Program-made: the position numbers and the translations under genes | Assembly: GCA_032622095.1 (NCBI GenBank) | Contig: CP136069.1 | Location: forward strand, 12,234,036 to 12,298,035 | Direction: 5' to 3' | Origin: Siphonodentalium dalli | Lineage: Eukaryota; Mollusca; Scaphopoda; Gadilida; Siphonodentaliidae | Length of the DNA: 64,000 bases | The notes under the pieces: generated by a model | Told to the model about the DNA's origin: nothing | The model's database searches: none | Seen by the model: only the letters and a program-made list of their open reading frames with translations | Shown here: in pieces, positions 8,354-14,067 of the stretch | Numbering within the stretch: the first letter of the stretch is position 1 | How the letters are laid out: each line of letters starts with the position of its first letter

Positions 8354-8956
8354 ATGTTTAAGAGAATTAAAAGACCTGTTTCAGACGACGCCGCCAGCGA
8401 AGAAGATATTGTTAGAAAAAGACCAAGGCCTGCAGTTATTGAAGAGAGCTATATTGAGCTACATAAAGAAGATTCAAAAAAATCTACACAGCCACAGACT
8501 AGAAAAATTCAAGATAATCTTGTCGAAATGAGACAGATCTCTGCCAATTTGTTTAAACTTTGTAACAAAATGCAATGGCAAGAGAAACAAGAGAAAAACA
8601 AAGCTGATAAAAATTGGAAACCGCCATATGGTTACTGTTACAAATGCGGACAAGAATCCCATTGGTCCTTCCATTGTAAAACAGATTTCGGCGACAAAAA
8701 AAATGTGAAAACTATACAAAAATGTCTACAAGCAGTAACAATACAAGAACAAAATGCAGATATCAAAACTGAAGAGATGTCTACAACATCAGATGTTTTC
8801 AAACAACCCCGACCTGTTGATCCTACGAATGATTCACAGAACAAATCTGAAGATAAAAATCCAGATTTTGAAAATTCCAAGAAAACTTCCAAGAAAAAGA
8901 AGCTGAGACCATTCTACATTCCAAAAACAGATAAACGAATCGATACAAACATTTGA
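8354..8956 (+). CDS. CCHC zinc-knuckle protein with polymerase-like basic leader
   Basis: A 200-residue ORF. The frame is open from a TTG at 8330, but the first ATG is at 8354. Residues 1-32 are identical to the start of the DNA polymerase on the other strand and are rich in Lys/Arg (FKRIKRP, RKRPRP), consistent with a nuclear localisation signal. A helical stretch (NLVEMRQISANLFKLCNKM) follows. At residues 95-108 there is a zinc knuckle, CYKCGQESHWSFHC, with the exact CX2CX4HX4C spacing of nucleic-acid-binding CCHC fingers. The tail is polar and basic, ending KKKKLRPFYIPKTDKR. An AATAAA follows 15 bases after the stop. It is probably a nuclear single-strand nucleic acid binder; the role in the element is inferred. 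The frame is intact. Confidence 0.78.
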   Translation: MFKRIKRPVSDDAASEEDIVRKRPRPAVIEESYIELHKEDSKKSTQPQTRKIQDNLVEMRQISANLFKLCNKMQWQEKQEKNKADKNWKPPYGYCYKCGQESHWSFHCKTDFGDKKNVKTIQKCLQAVTIQEQNADIKTEEMSTTSDVFKQPRPVDPTNDSQNKSEDKNPDFENSKKTSKKKKLRPFYIPKTDKRIDTNI

Positions 8957-8971
8957 AAATTATGTTGTGTG

Positions 8972-8977
8972 AATAAA
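8972..8977 (+). terminator. Polyadenylation signal AATAAA
   Basis: AATAAA 15 bases after the stop of the zinc-knuckle gene, followed by GAACAATCGTGTTTTG. The same block recurs at 10722, so it belongs to the duplicated 3' region. Confidence 0.55.
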
Positions 8978-9045
8978 TTATGAATTGAACAATCGTGTTT
9001 TGTTTTTTTCAGCTATGAAAGAGTAACCTTTTGGGGAATGTGGGT

Positions 9046-9061
9046 GGCCCTGAAAAGGGCC
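9046..9061 (-). terminator. Histone-type 3' stem-loop (copy 1)
   Basis: On the minus strand the 16-mer is GGCCCTTTTCAGGGCC: a 6-bp stem, loop TTTC, preceded by AAAAAAC and followed by ACCCACA. This is the consensus of animal replication-dependent histone mRNA 3' ends, including flanks. It lies 19 bases after the stop of the gene at 9081-9443. No clear purine-rich downstream element is visible on this strand. Confidence 0.88.
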
Positions 9062-9080
9062 GTTTTTTCTTTTCCAGAAT

Positions 9081-9443
9081 TCATAAAAATTCTGCCAAAT
9101 CAGGATATATCCCGTTGGGATTAATTGTCACAGACCAAGTAGGATTTGATCTGTGCGCCGCAGCAGCCTGAGCGAAGCTGTCAATTGCTGCATTGCACAG
9201 ATCTTTCTTCGAGATCTGTGACAAGATCTCCACGAGATCAAGATTGCTTGATTCTTGATTCTTGATTGCTTGATCGCATACTTCAGGCGATGGTCGTCGC
9301 CGAGCTAGAAAATCTCTTAGCATCTGTTTCTGTACCACCTTTTGTTCAGGAGAATCCTGCCATTTCCTATATGTTCTTATTTTCGTCTCCTCTGAATCTC
9401 TCTTCCTCCATAACTTCTTGATAAATTTCTTTAACGACGGCAT
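9081..9443 (-). CDS. Unknown basic accessory protein with histone-type 3' end
   Basis: A 120-residue ORF from the ATG at 9443, preceded by a TATAAAAA box about 33 bases upstream and followed by a histone-like stem-loop. The first 60 residues are strongly basic (SLKKFIKKLWRKRDSEE, RDFLARRRPSPE); the rest is amphipathic (LVEILSQISKK, AAIDSFAQAAAAH) and ends NPNGIYPDLAEFL. I do not recognise a family. It is not a histone. It pairs divergently with the small gene at 10340 across a long inverted-repeat promoter. The matching promoter and terminator of its counterpart at 10836-11324, which has an unrelated sequence, support it as a real gene. Confidence 0.68.
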   Translation of the reverse strand: MPSLKKFIKKLWRKRDSEETKIRTYRKWQDSPEQKVVQKQMLRDFLARRRPSPEVCDQAIKNQESSNLDLVEILSQISKKDLCNAAIDSFAQAAAAHRSNPTWSVTINPNGIYPDLAEFL

Positions 9444-9475
9444 AATGAATGAAGTTCACTGAAAAAGTGAAAATA

Positions 9476-9483
9476 TTTTTATA
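9476..9483 (-). promoter_or_regulatory. TATA box of the gene at 9081-9443
   Basis: TATAAAAA on the minus strand, in the context CAAATGTATAAAAATATTTTC. The identical context occurs at 11368-11375 before the second cassette's minus-strand gene. It sets a very short 5' leader before the ATG at 9443. Confidence 0.7.
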
Positions 9484-9490
9484 CATTTGA

Positions 9491-9769
9491 CACGGGCGTC
9501 AATGAAATCACATGTCGCGTTGGCGTTAAAATTGACAAATATTTCCTGACGTTGTGTTTTTTCAGAACCGGATCAACATGCATATTTTTCTTGATCATTA
9601 TTGCATAGCGATCAAACAAATGTTTTTAATTTCGTTAGATCATTATCTATTATTTGGTACACATGATTGATATATTTATTACCTCGTTAGGCAAATATGG
9701 AATGTTTTTCTAGTTTTTGTTTTTGGAATTGTACATATTTTATACATAAAACTGAACAAAAGATTGTTA
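9491..9769. repeat. Divergent-promoter repeat, copy A
   Basis: A 279-bp unit starting CACGGGCGTCAATGAAATCA and running through GATCATTATTGCATAGCGATC and CCTCGTTAGGCAAATATGG. It is repeated directly at 9770-10047 and again at 11393-11665 with over 90% apparent identity. The first ~75 bases also recur in inverted form at the other end of the intergenic region. Confidence 0.9.
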
Positions 9770-10047
9770 CACGGGCGTCAATGAAATCACATAATACTTC
9801 GGCGTTAAAATTGACAAATATTTCCTGACGTTGTGTTTTTTCAGAACCGGATCAACATGCATATTTTTCTTGATCATTATTGCATAGCGATCAAACAAAT
9901 GTTTTTAATTTCGTTAGATCATTATCTATTATTTGGTACACATGATTGATATATTTATTACCTCGTTAGGCAAATATGGAATGTTTTTCTAGTTTTTGGT
10001 TTTGGAATTGTACATATTTTATACATAAAAACTGAACACAAGAAACA
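9770..10047. repeat. Divergent-promoter repeat, copy B
   Basis: Direct tandem copy of 9491-9769. It is followed by about 250 bp (GAACACAAGAAACATACTG onward) that also follows copy C. Only the first cassette carries the doubled unit, so this duplication is younger than the cassette duplication or was lost from the second. Confidence 0.9.
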
Positions 10048-10207
10048 TACTGAACATTTTTCTTCATCATTACAATTGATAACTTTACTTGGTCATCGTT
10101 TATGAACGAAGATGAATTCATATGTTAAAACATCTTAATTAATTGCATATACTATCATGAATTTAATCTATAACATATCGAAATAGTAAAACTAACAGAT
10201 AATGCAC

Positions 10208-10300
10208 TGTAAAGAAACACAACGCCCGGAAACATTTGTCATTTTTAATGCCAACGTGACATGTGATTTCTCTACCGCCCGCGCAATCGTGATATATGTT
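10208..10300 (+). promoter_or_regulatory. Promoter of the gene at 10340, inverted copy of the opposite promoter end
   Basis: Read on the minus strand, about 10208-10285 (AAATCACATGTCACGTTGGC...ACAAATGTTTCC) matches the start of copies A and B, so the intergenic region has inverted-repeat ends of 60-75 bp. The plus-strand end CTACCGCCCGCGCAATCGTG followed by ATATATG is conserved at 11885-11910. ATATAT lies about 47 bases before the ATG and is the likely TATA element. Confidence 0.65.
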
Positions 10301-10339
10301 CAAACACGGCCGTGAACAATTTTTATTCTGCATTCAAAG

Positions 10340-10528
10340 ATGTCCGAAATCCCCGAACCGTTGATGTCTATACTAAGAGGAACGATAGGGCTAACACCCC
10401 AGATAATGCGGGCCGGACACGCAAAAGAAGTAACCGCCAGTGCAAAACTGGTTATGCAAATATGCAAAAAACAACAGCGTTGGAACAAAAGCAAAAGTCT
10501 CAAAAGAAAATCGTGGCGTGAACTTTGA
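10340..10528 (+). CDS. Small basic accessory protein with tandem histone-type stem-loops
   Basis: A 62-residue ORF from the ATG at 10340 (MSEIPEPLMSILRGTIG), ending in a basic tail (NKSKSLKRKSWREL). The size alone would not support it. It starts at the position predicted by a promoter shared with the gene at 11948 (TTATTCTGCATTCAAAG then ATG, against TTATTCTACATTCAAAG then ATG), and two histone-like stem-loops lie 13 and 41 bases after its stop. An overlapping frame from 10312 lacks an ATG at that site and is less likely. No family is recognised. Confidence 0.6.
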   Translation: MSEIPEPLMSILRGTIGLTPQIMRAGHAKEVTASAKLVMQICKKQQRWNKSKSLKRKSWREL

Positions 10529-10541
10529 TGCCATACAAAAC

Positions 10542-10557
10542 GGCCCTTTTCAGGGCC
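10542..10557 (+). terminator. Histone-type 3' stem-loop (copy 2)
   Basis: GGCCCTTTTCAGGGCC with 5' flank AAAAC: a perfect 6-bp stem and TTTC loop. It lies 13 bases after the stop of the gene at 10340-10528. The 3' flank AAAAACAA differs from the usual ACCA; the second copy just downstream has it. Confidence 0.9.
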
Positions 10558-10569
10558 AAAAACAAAAAC

Positions 10570-10585
10570 GGTCCTTTTCAGGACC
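10570..10585 (+). terminator. Histone-type 3' stem-loop (copy 3) with downstream purine-rich element
   Basis: GGTCCTTTTCAGGACC followed by AACCA, with compensatory G-T/A-C changes that keep the stem perfect. About ten bases later comes TTCAAAAAGAAAAACTTTT (about 10595-10613), which resembles the histone downstream element recognised by U7 snRNA. Paired changes that preserve the stem argue for selection on structure. Confidence 0.9.
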
Positions 10586-10714
10586 AACCAATTTTTTCAA
10601 AAAGAAAAACTTTTAGCATTGCTTAAGAACTAATAATGTTCTTTGTACCCTATGTTTTGTTTTGAAAAAATCACGCCACGAATAATTTAAAACAAAATAT
10701 ACTTGCAAATATTT
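10586..10714 (+). other. 3' region of first cassette, non-coding
   Basis: After the purine-rich element the sequence TTAGCATTGCTTAAG resembles the sequence after the third cassette terminator (TTGATTGCTAATTG, about 12473). The remainder holds no ORF or structure that I recognise. Confidence 0.5.
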
Positions 10715-10814
10715 GTTGTTGAATAAAATATAAATTGAACAATCGTGTTTTTGATTTTTTTCAGCAATGAAAGAGTAACCTTTTGGGAAATGTGTGTGGC
10801 CCTGAAAAGGGCTG
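10715..10814. repeat. Duplicated 3'-end block, copy 2
   Basis: Matches 8965-9062, including AATAAA (10722-10727), ATTGAACAATCGTG, the TTTTTTTCAGC tract, GAAAGAGTAACCTTTTGGG and the reverse stem-loop. It is the border between the two cassettes. Confidence 0.85.
10798..10813 (-). terminator. Histone-type 3' stem-loop (copy 4)
   Basis: On the minus strand AGCCCTTTTCAGGGCC, followed by ACACACA. The outermost base pair is A-C instead of G-C; the remaining five pairs and loop are intact. It lies 22 bases after the stop of the gene at 10836-11324. Confidence 0.8.
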
Positions 10815-10835
10815 TTTTAAAATTATCATCTGACT

Positions 10836-11324
10836 TTAACATCGTTTTGTGTTTTTCTTATATCTTGACATATCTTTCCCATGAGAACCGATAGCTTTTG
10901 CGAATTCATCACTTTTCTCTGTATCTTTAGATTCTTTACAAGGAAGACGAAATCTGACTTTTGTCTCAGTAGAAGGCTTCATGATACTTTTAGGTTCTTT
11001 TTCTTTCGCCGCCAATATTTTTTCTTTTTTGATCTGTTTCTGTTCTTTCGATCTCTGAACATCATGAACCCTGATTGGTATATCTATCTCTTCTGCAACG
11101 AAACGAAGATTCACTTTTACTTCTTGATGTGTTACTTGTGTTTTCACGTCAATATCCCTGCGAAGACATCTCAGTTCATCTAAAATCGCTTTTAAAATGA
11201 GTGTATCACCACCTATAGTCATTGTCGTATTAGCTTGGCCTGTTGACTGTGGTGCCGCATATGTATTCTGTACAACAGGATTACTGTATATCTCACTCTG
11301 AAGAAATTCTGTTAACGAATCCAT
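10836..11324 (-). CDS. Accessory protein with PP1-docking-like motifs and a histone-type 3' end
   Basis: The frame is open from an ATG at 11378, but that codon overlaps the TATA box at 11368-11375, so the ATG at 11324 (MDSLTEFLQSEIYS) is the likely start, giving 162 residues. A helical segment (LILKAILDELRCLRRDIDVK, about 42-61) may form a coiled coil. The second half is Lys/Glu-rich and contains SIMK (113-116) and KVRF (122-125). The pair resembles the SILK and RVxF docking motifs that bind protein phosphatase 1, in the usual order. The C-terminus is basic. No overall family is recognised. It is the second cassette's minus-strand gene and ends in a histone-like stem-loop. PP1 binding is an inference from short motifs. 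Confidence 0.68.
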   Translation of the reverse strand: MDSLTEFLQSEIYSNPVVQNTYAAPQSTGQANTTMTIGGDTLILKAILDELRCLRRDIDVKTQVTHQEVKVNLRFVAEEIDIPIRVHDVQRSKEQKQIKKEKILAAKEKEPKSIMKPSTETKVRFRLPCKESKDTEKSDEFAKAIGSHGKDMSRYKKNTKRC

Positions 11325-11367
11325 CTTTGATAGCAATGCAATGTAACGTTGATCAAATTCGAAAATA

Positions 11368-11375
11368 TTTTTATA
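11368..11375 (-). promoter_or_regulatory. TATA box of the gene at 10836-11324
   Basis: TATAAAAA on the minus strand in the same context as 9476-9483. With a start 25-32 bases downstream, transcription would begin near 11343 and the first ATG would be 11324; this decides the start codon. Confidence 0.7.
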
Positions 11376-11392
11376 CATTTGACACGGGCGTC

Positions 11393-11665
11393 AATGAAAT
11401 CACATGTCGCATTGACGTTAAAATTGACAAATGTTTCCTGGCGTTGTGTTTTTTCAGAGACGGATCAGCATTCATATTTTTCTTGATCATTATTGCATAG
11501 CGATCAAACAAATGTTTTTTATTTCGTTAGATCATTATCTATTATTTGGTACACATGATTGATATATTTGTTACCTCGTTAGGCAAATATGGAATGTTTT
11601 TCTAGTTTTTGGTTTTGGAAATGTACATATTTTATACATAAAACTGAACACAAGAAAACATACTG
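11393..11665. repeat. Divergent-promoter repeat, copy C
   Basis: Direct copy of 9491-9769 and 9770-10047, followed by the same ~220-bp tail (AACATACTGAACATTTTTCTTC, TTGATAACTTTACTTGGTC) that follows copy B. It makes the intergenic region of the second cassette homologous to that of the first. Confidence 0.9.
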
Positions 11666-11819
11666 AACATTTTTCTTCATCATTACAATTGATAACTTTA
11701 CTTGGTCATCGTTTATGAATGAAGATGAATTCATATGTTAAAATATCTTAATTAATTGCATATACTATCATGAATTTAATCTATATCATATCGAAATGGT
11801 GAAACTAACAGATAATGCA

Positions 11820-11910
11820 CTGAAAAGAAACACAACGTCAGGGAGCATTTGTCATTTTAACGTCAAAGTATTATGTGCTTTCTCTACCGCCCGCGCAATC
11901 GTGATATATG
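11820..11910 (+). promoter_or_regulatory. Promoter of the OTU-like gene
   Basis: Contains CACAACGTCAGGGAGCATTT and TAACGTCAAAGTATTATGTG, inverted relative to the start of copy C. Then comes CTCTACCGCCCGCGCAATCG with GATATATG, shared with 10270-10298. The ATATAT element is about 44 bases before the ATG at 11948. The CGTCA words resemble CREB/ATF half sites, which is only suggestive. Confidence 0.62.
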
Positions 11911-11947
11911 TTCAAGACGGATCTTCAGACTTATTCTACATTCAAAG

Positions 11948-12412
11948 ATGACTGCTGTAAACATAACAGATCTTGACGAGATAATGGCCGGTGGGGTATA
12001 CTGTAAAGCAGTGTACGGTGAAGAAATATCGCTGTTTTGGAGGGCACTCAGCCTCGGGGTTTACGGGACGACCGATGGATGGATGATTCTGAGAGATGCG
12101 GCAGTTGACCTGTACTACGCAGAGAGTGACGAACTTGGTGCGTCGGCACAAGATTTACGGCGCACACCACTTTTGGCTGAATCAAGATTGATGGTTGAAT
12201 TAGCGGCGACTGTTATACAGCGACCTATCGTCATGTTTGATGCTACCAAAGGCGGCTACAAATCAACACCAAGATTCAAGTCATCAATAACTCTAGTGTG
12301 GATCCCACACGTTTGCCACGAGCATTATTGTGAATGCGAAATATGGATGAGGCGAGGAGACAAATCAATTGAAGTTTTGGCGAACAAAGAAGTTCAATGT
12401 GGCGGATTCTAA
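11948..12412 (+). CDS. OTU-like protein with apparent Cys-to-Ser change at the nucleophile
   Basis: A 154-residue ORF; the ATG at 11948 is at the same place relative to the promoter as in the sister cassette. The pattern EEISLFWRALSLGVYGTTDG (about 25-44), with ILRDAAVDLYY following, fits the N-terminal block of OTU/vertnin-like domains, where the usual sequence is a D-G-N-C-L-F-R-A type motif. A helix and strand, LMVELAATVIQRPIVMF (81-97), and a C-terminal strand ITLVWIP with HEHY (about 113-127) fit the rest of the fold, including a His. The position of the catalytic Cys is Ser28, so a normal deubiquitinase mechanism is unlikely. It may be a ubiquitin-binding pseudo-enzyme or a diverged domain. 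The fold assignment is by eye. A histone-like stem-loop follows 20 bases after the stop. Confidence 0.65.
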   Translation: MTAVNITDLDEIMAGGVYCKAVYGEEISLFWRALSLGVYGTTDGWMILRDAAVDLYYAESDELGASAQDLRRTPLLAESRLMVELAATVIQRPIVMFDATKGGYKSTPRFKSSITLVWIPHVCHEHYCECEIWMRRGDKSIEVLANKEVQCGGF

Positions 12413-12431
12413 ACTATAACAAAAATAAAAC

Positions 12432-12447
12432 GGCCCTTTTCAGGGCC
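12432..12447 (+). terminator. Histone-type 3' stem-loop (copy 5) with downstream purine-rich element
   Basis: AAAACGGCCCTTTTCAGGGC plus CACCAAA is a textbook histone mRNA 3' end. Twelve bases later AAAAGAAAAACTCTTG (about 12459-12474) resembles the U7-binding histone downstream element and matches the element after copy 3. Confidence 0.92.
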
Positions 12448-12592
12448 ACCAAATATTCGAAAAGAAAAACTCTTGATTGCTAATTGATATTTTCCAAAGT
12501 GAGATTTTCCTTTTGAAAAAAAATAATTCTAAGTCCATTTTCATTTTTTCGATCAGAAATGTCACATCAATGACAGGAACATCTATCCTCAG

Positions 12593-12765
12593 GGTGGGAA
12601 CTATGGCCCAGTACCCCCCAGACATGGGCACTATGGCCCAGTACCCCCCAGACATGGGCACTATGGCCCAGTACCCCCCCAGACATGGGCACTATAGTGC
12701 CCATGTCTGGGGGGTACTGGGCCATAGTGCCCATGTCTGGGGGGTACTGGGCCATAGTGCCCACC
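12593..12765. repeat. Palindromic GC-rich minisatellite
   Basis: Three direct copies of a 30-31 bp unit (CTATGGCCCAGTACCCCCCA plus GACATGGGCA) are followed by about two and a half inverted copies, meeting at GCACTATAGTGC (12689-12700). The ends GGTGGGAACTATGG and CCATAGTGCCCACC also pair. The structure could extrude as a long hairpin. It is far more GC-rich than the AT-rich element to its left, and it lies just beyond the last cassette. Confidence 0.93.
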
Positions 12766-13683
12766 ATTACTACTAATGTCCGCTATTCGCATGCAAATGG
12801 TCTCATTCGAATTGTGGCTTTTGCTTTGATGTGCCTGTTGGTTTTGTGTGGGAAACCTTTGAGTCTCGATCATGCATCGAATGTAACGAAATTGTTTTCT
12901 GCTACCAGGTTAGAATTGTGTGTTAATTTTTCAGGAATTTCTGTGCCAATCGCAATAACGGAGTCAAATAGATTTCACAACCCGGGATGCATATCCAATG
13001 GAAGTGACGGGAAGAACACTGGATCTTCAAATTGTTATTGCTGCAATATTCCACTTAAATGCCTGTCTTGCGAAGAACTGAATTATGTGGAATATCAGCA
13101 GTTTTCATTATATGTTGTGATTCATCAGTCAATGCACCACCTGTCGACACAAGATTTTCTCAATCGATCCGACTTAACCGAAGTCCTCCTTTTTATACCG
13201 AGTTCAATATCAATATCCGATGGAGCATTTGTTGAAACATGTCACAATATGCACCGCACTGCCAAGCCTACGATATGTGGTCGGAGCTCTCTGAACACGA
13301 CACTGTTGTGTGATGCTTGTGGATTACGAACACACCTGGCTGGTCGGGATATACACATACCCCCATGTTGGAAACTGCAAACATACGTTGTCTATCTTTT
13401 GGAGAAGCCATCAGTTACCACCCTTGAATCATCCTCATGTAATGGTCAATTTGAATTGTCCAACGTATGTTGTGTTGCCAGATCAAATCCGATCTGTATG
13501 TACGGGAAATTATGTAATGATGATATACGTTTGAGCCATTCGGATGTGACCTTTATTCAAAACCTAGTTCTTGTAACGAAGTTGTTTGGCGGGGGAGTGT
13601 ATCACGCTGTGATAGAAGTGTGTAATGCTGACTATAATCTGTTATTGTATCTGCAGTTATTCTATTCTCCAGGTAACGCCTGA
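12685..13683 (+). CDS. Cys-rich, possibly secreted or membrane-anchored hypothetical protein
   Basis: A 332-codon frame begins inside the right arm of the minisatellite, so its first ~26 residues are repeat-derived (VPMSGGYWAI repeated). An alternative start is the Met in LMCLLVLCG at about 12831. A hydrophobic segment (LIRIVAFALMCLLVLCGKPL) resembles a signal peptide or anchor. The remainder has over 20 Cys, several in pairs (CYCC, CLSCEE, CDACGL, NVCCV), and five N-glycosylation sequons (NVT, NFS, NGS, NRS, NTT). I do not recognise the family; a viral-type surface glycoprotein or a host secreted exon are both possible. The stop is just after a CAG-GTAACG donor-like site. No histone-like stem-loop follows. 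Confidence 0.4.
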   Translation: MGTIVPMSGGYWAIVPMSGGYWAIVPTITTNVRYSHANGLIRIVAFALMCLLVLCGKPLSLDHASNVTKLFSATRLELCVNFSGISVPIAITESNRFHNPGCISNGSDGKNTGSSNCYCCNIPLKCLSCEELNYVEYQQFSLYVVIHQSMHHLSTQDFLNRSDLTEVLLFIPSSISISDGAFVETCHNMHRTAKPTICGRSSLNTTLLCDACGLRTHLAGRDIHIPPCWKLQTYVVYLLEKPSVTTLESSSCNGQFELSNVCCVARSNPICMYGKLCNDDIRLSHSDVTFIQNLVLVTKLFGGGVYHAVIEVCNADYNLLLYLQLFYSPGNA

Positions 13684-14067
13684 GTTGGAGTTCAGTTATG
13701 CATAGCTGACAGTCTGTGTTTTTAGCGAGCGTCCTTTGGCGGGTGATTCCCGCGCTGACTGTTTTTTGCTTATCGATTGTACAATTTGGAATATATGTTT
13801 TGGAACTGACACACAACTAACGTTGGAACTTGAATTATTGCTGGATAAGCTGACAATACAACTGAACTTTGTATCCAGTATGTCGCAGTCGCACTGCTCA
13901 CGTCTAGAATGCCCGCCAACGTGTAAGTTAACACATTGTTCAAAGTGTTTGATTCTGAATCAGTGAATGTGATGATCATGGAACAGTTAGTTGGCTCTAG
14001 AATCTGAATCTGAATGGTTTCCGCTGCAGATCCCAATTCTGGTAATTTCGCAGCGGTCGAGAGAGTC
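13684..14067. other. Non-coding stretch next to LINE 3' end
   Basis: Contains an 88-codon open frame on the minus strand (13770-14036) with no recognisable family. Part of this stretch is probably LINE 3' untranslated sequence, but no poly(A) or simple tail marks its end. Confidence 0.35.

Larger units (their letters stand above)
8054..8449. repeat. Near-perfect palindrome: shared divergent promoter, leader and first codons
   Basis: The left arm (about 8054-8251) and right arm (about 8260-8449) are almost identical inverted copies of about 190 bp around a short centre (CGCGATG). They differ by one extra 9-bp TATA-containing unit in the left arm and a few substitutions. Each arm contains a TATAAAAG box, a leader with GCAATATTTTTTG, an ATG, and 32 codons. 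Homology stops abruptly after AVIEES in both genes. The palindrome therefore gives both divergent genes the same promoter and N-terminus. Confidence 0.93.
8965..9062. repeat. Duplicated 3'-end block, copy 1 (copy 2 at 10715-10814)
   Basis: About 98 bp, beginning GTTGTGTGAATAAATTATG and ending in the reverse histone-like stem-loop. It matches 10715-10814 with few changes. It holds the convergent 3' ends of a plus-strand gene (AATAAA) and a minus-strand gene (stem-loop). It marks the left border of the first of two tandem cassettes. Confidence 0.85.

Noticed and set aside
10312-10521. Alternative 69-codon frame overlapping 10340-10528
   Set aside because: No ATG at its start; the frame at 10340 begins exactly where the sister cassette's ATG lies.
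13770-14036. 88-codon minus frame as an exon or LINE part
   Set aside because: No recognisable family and no link to the RT frame; left as unassigned.
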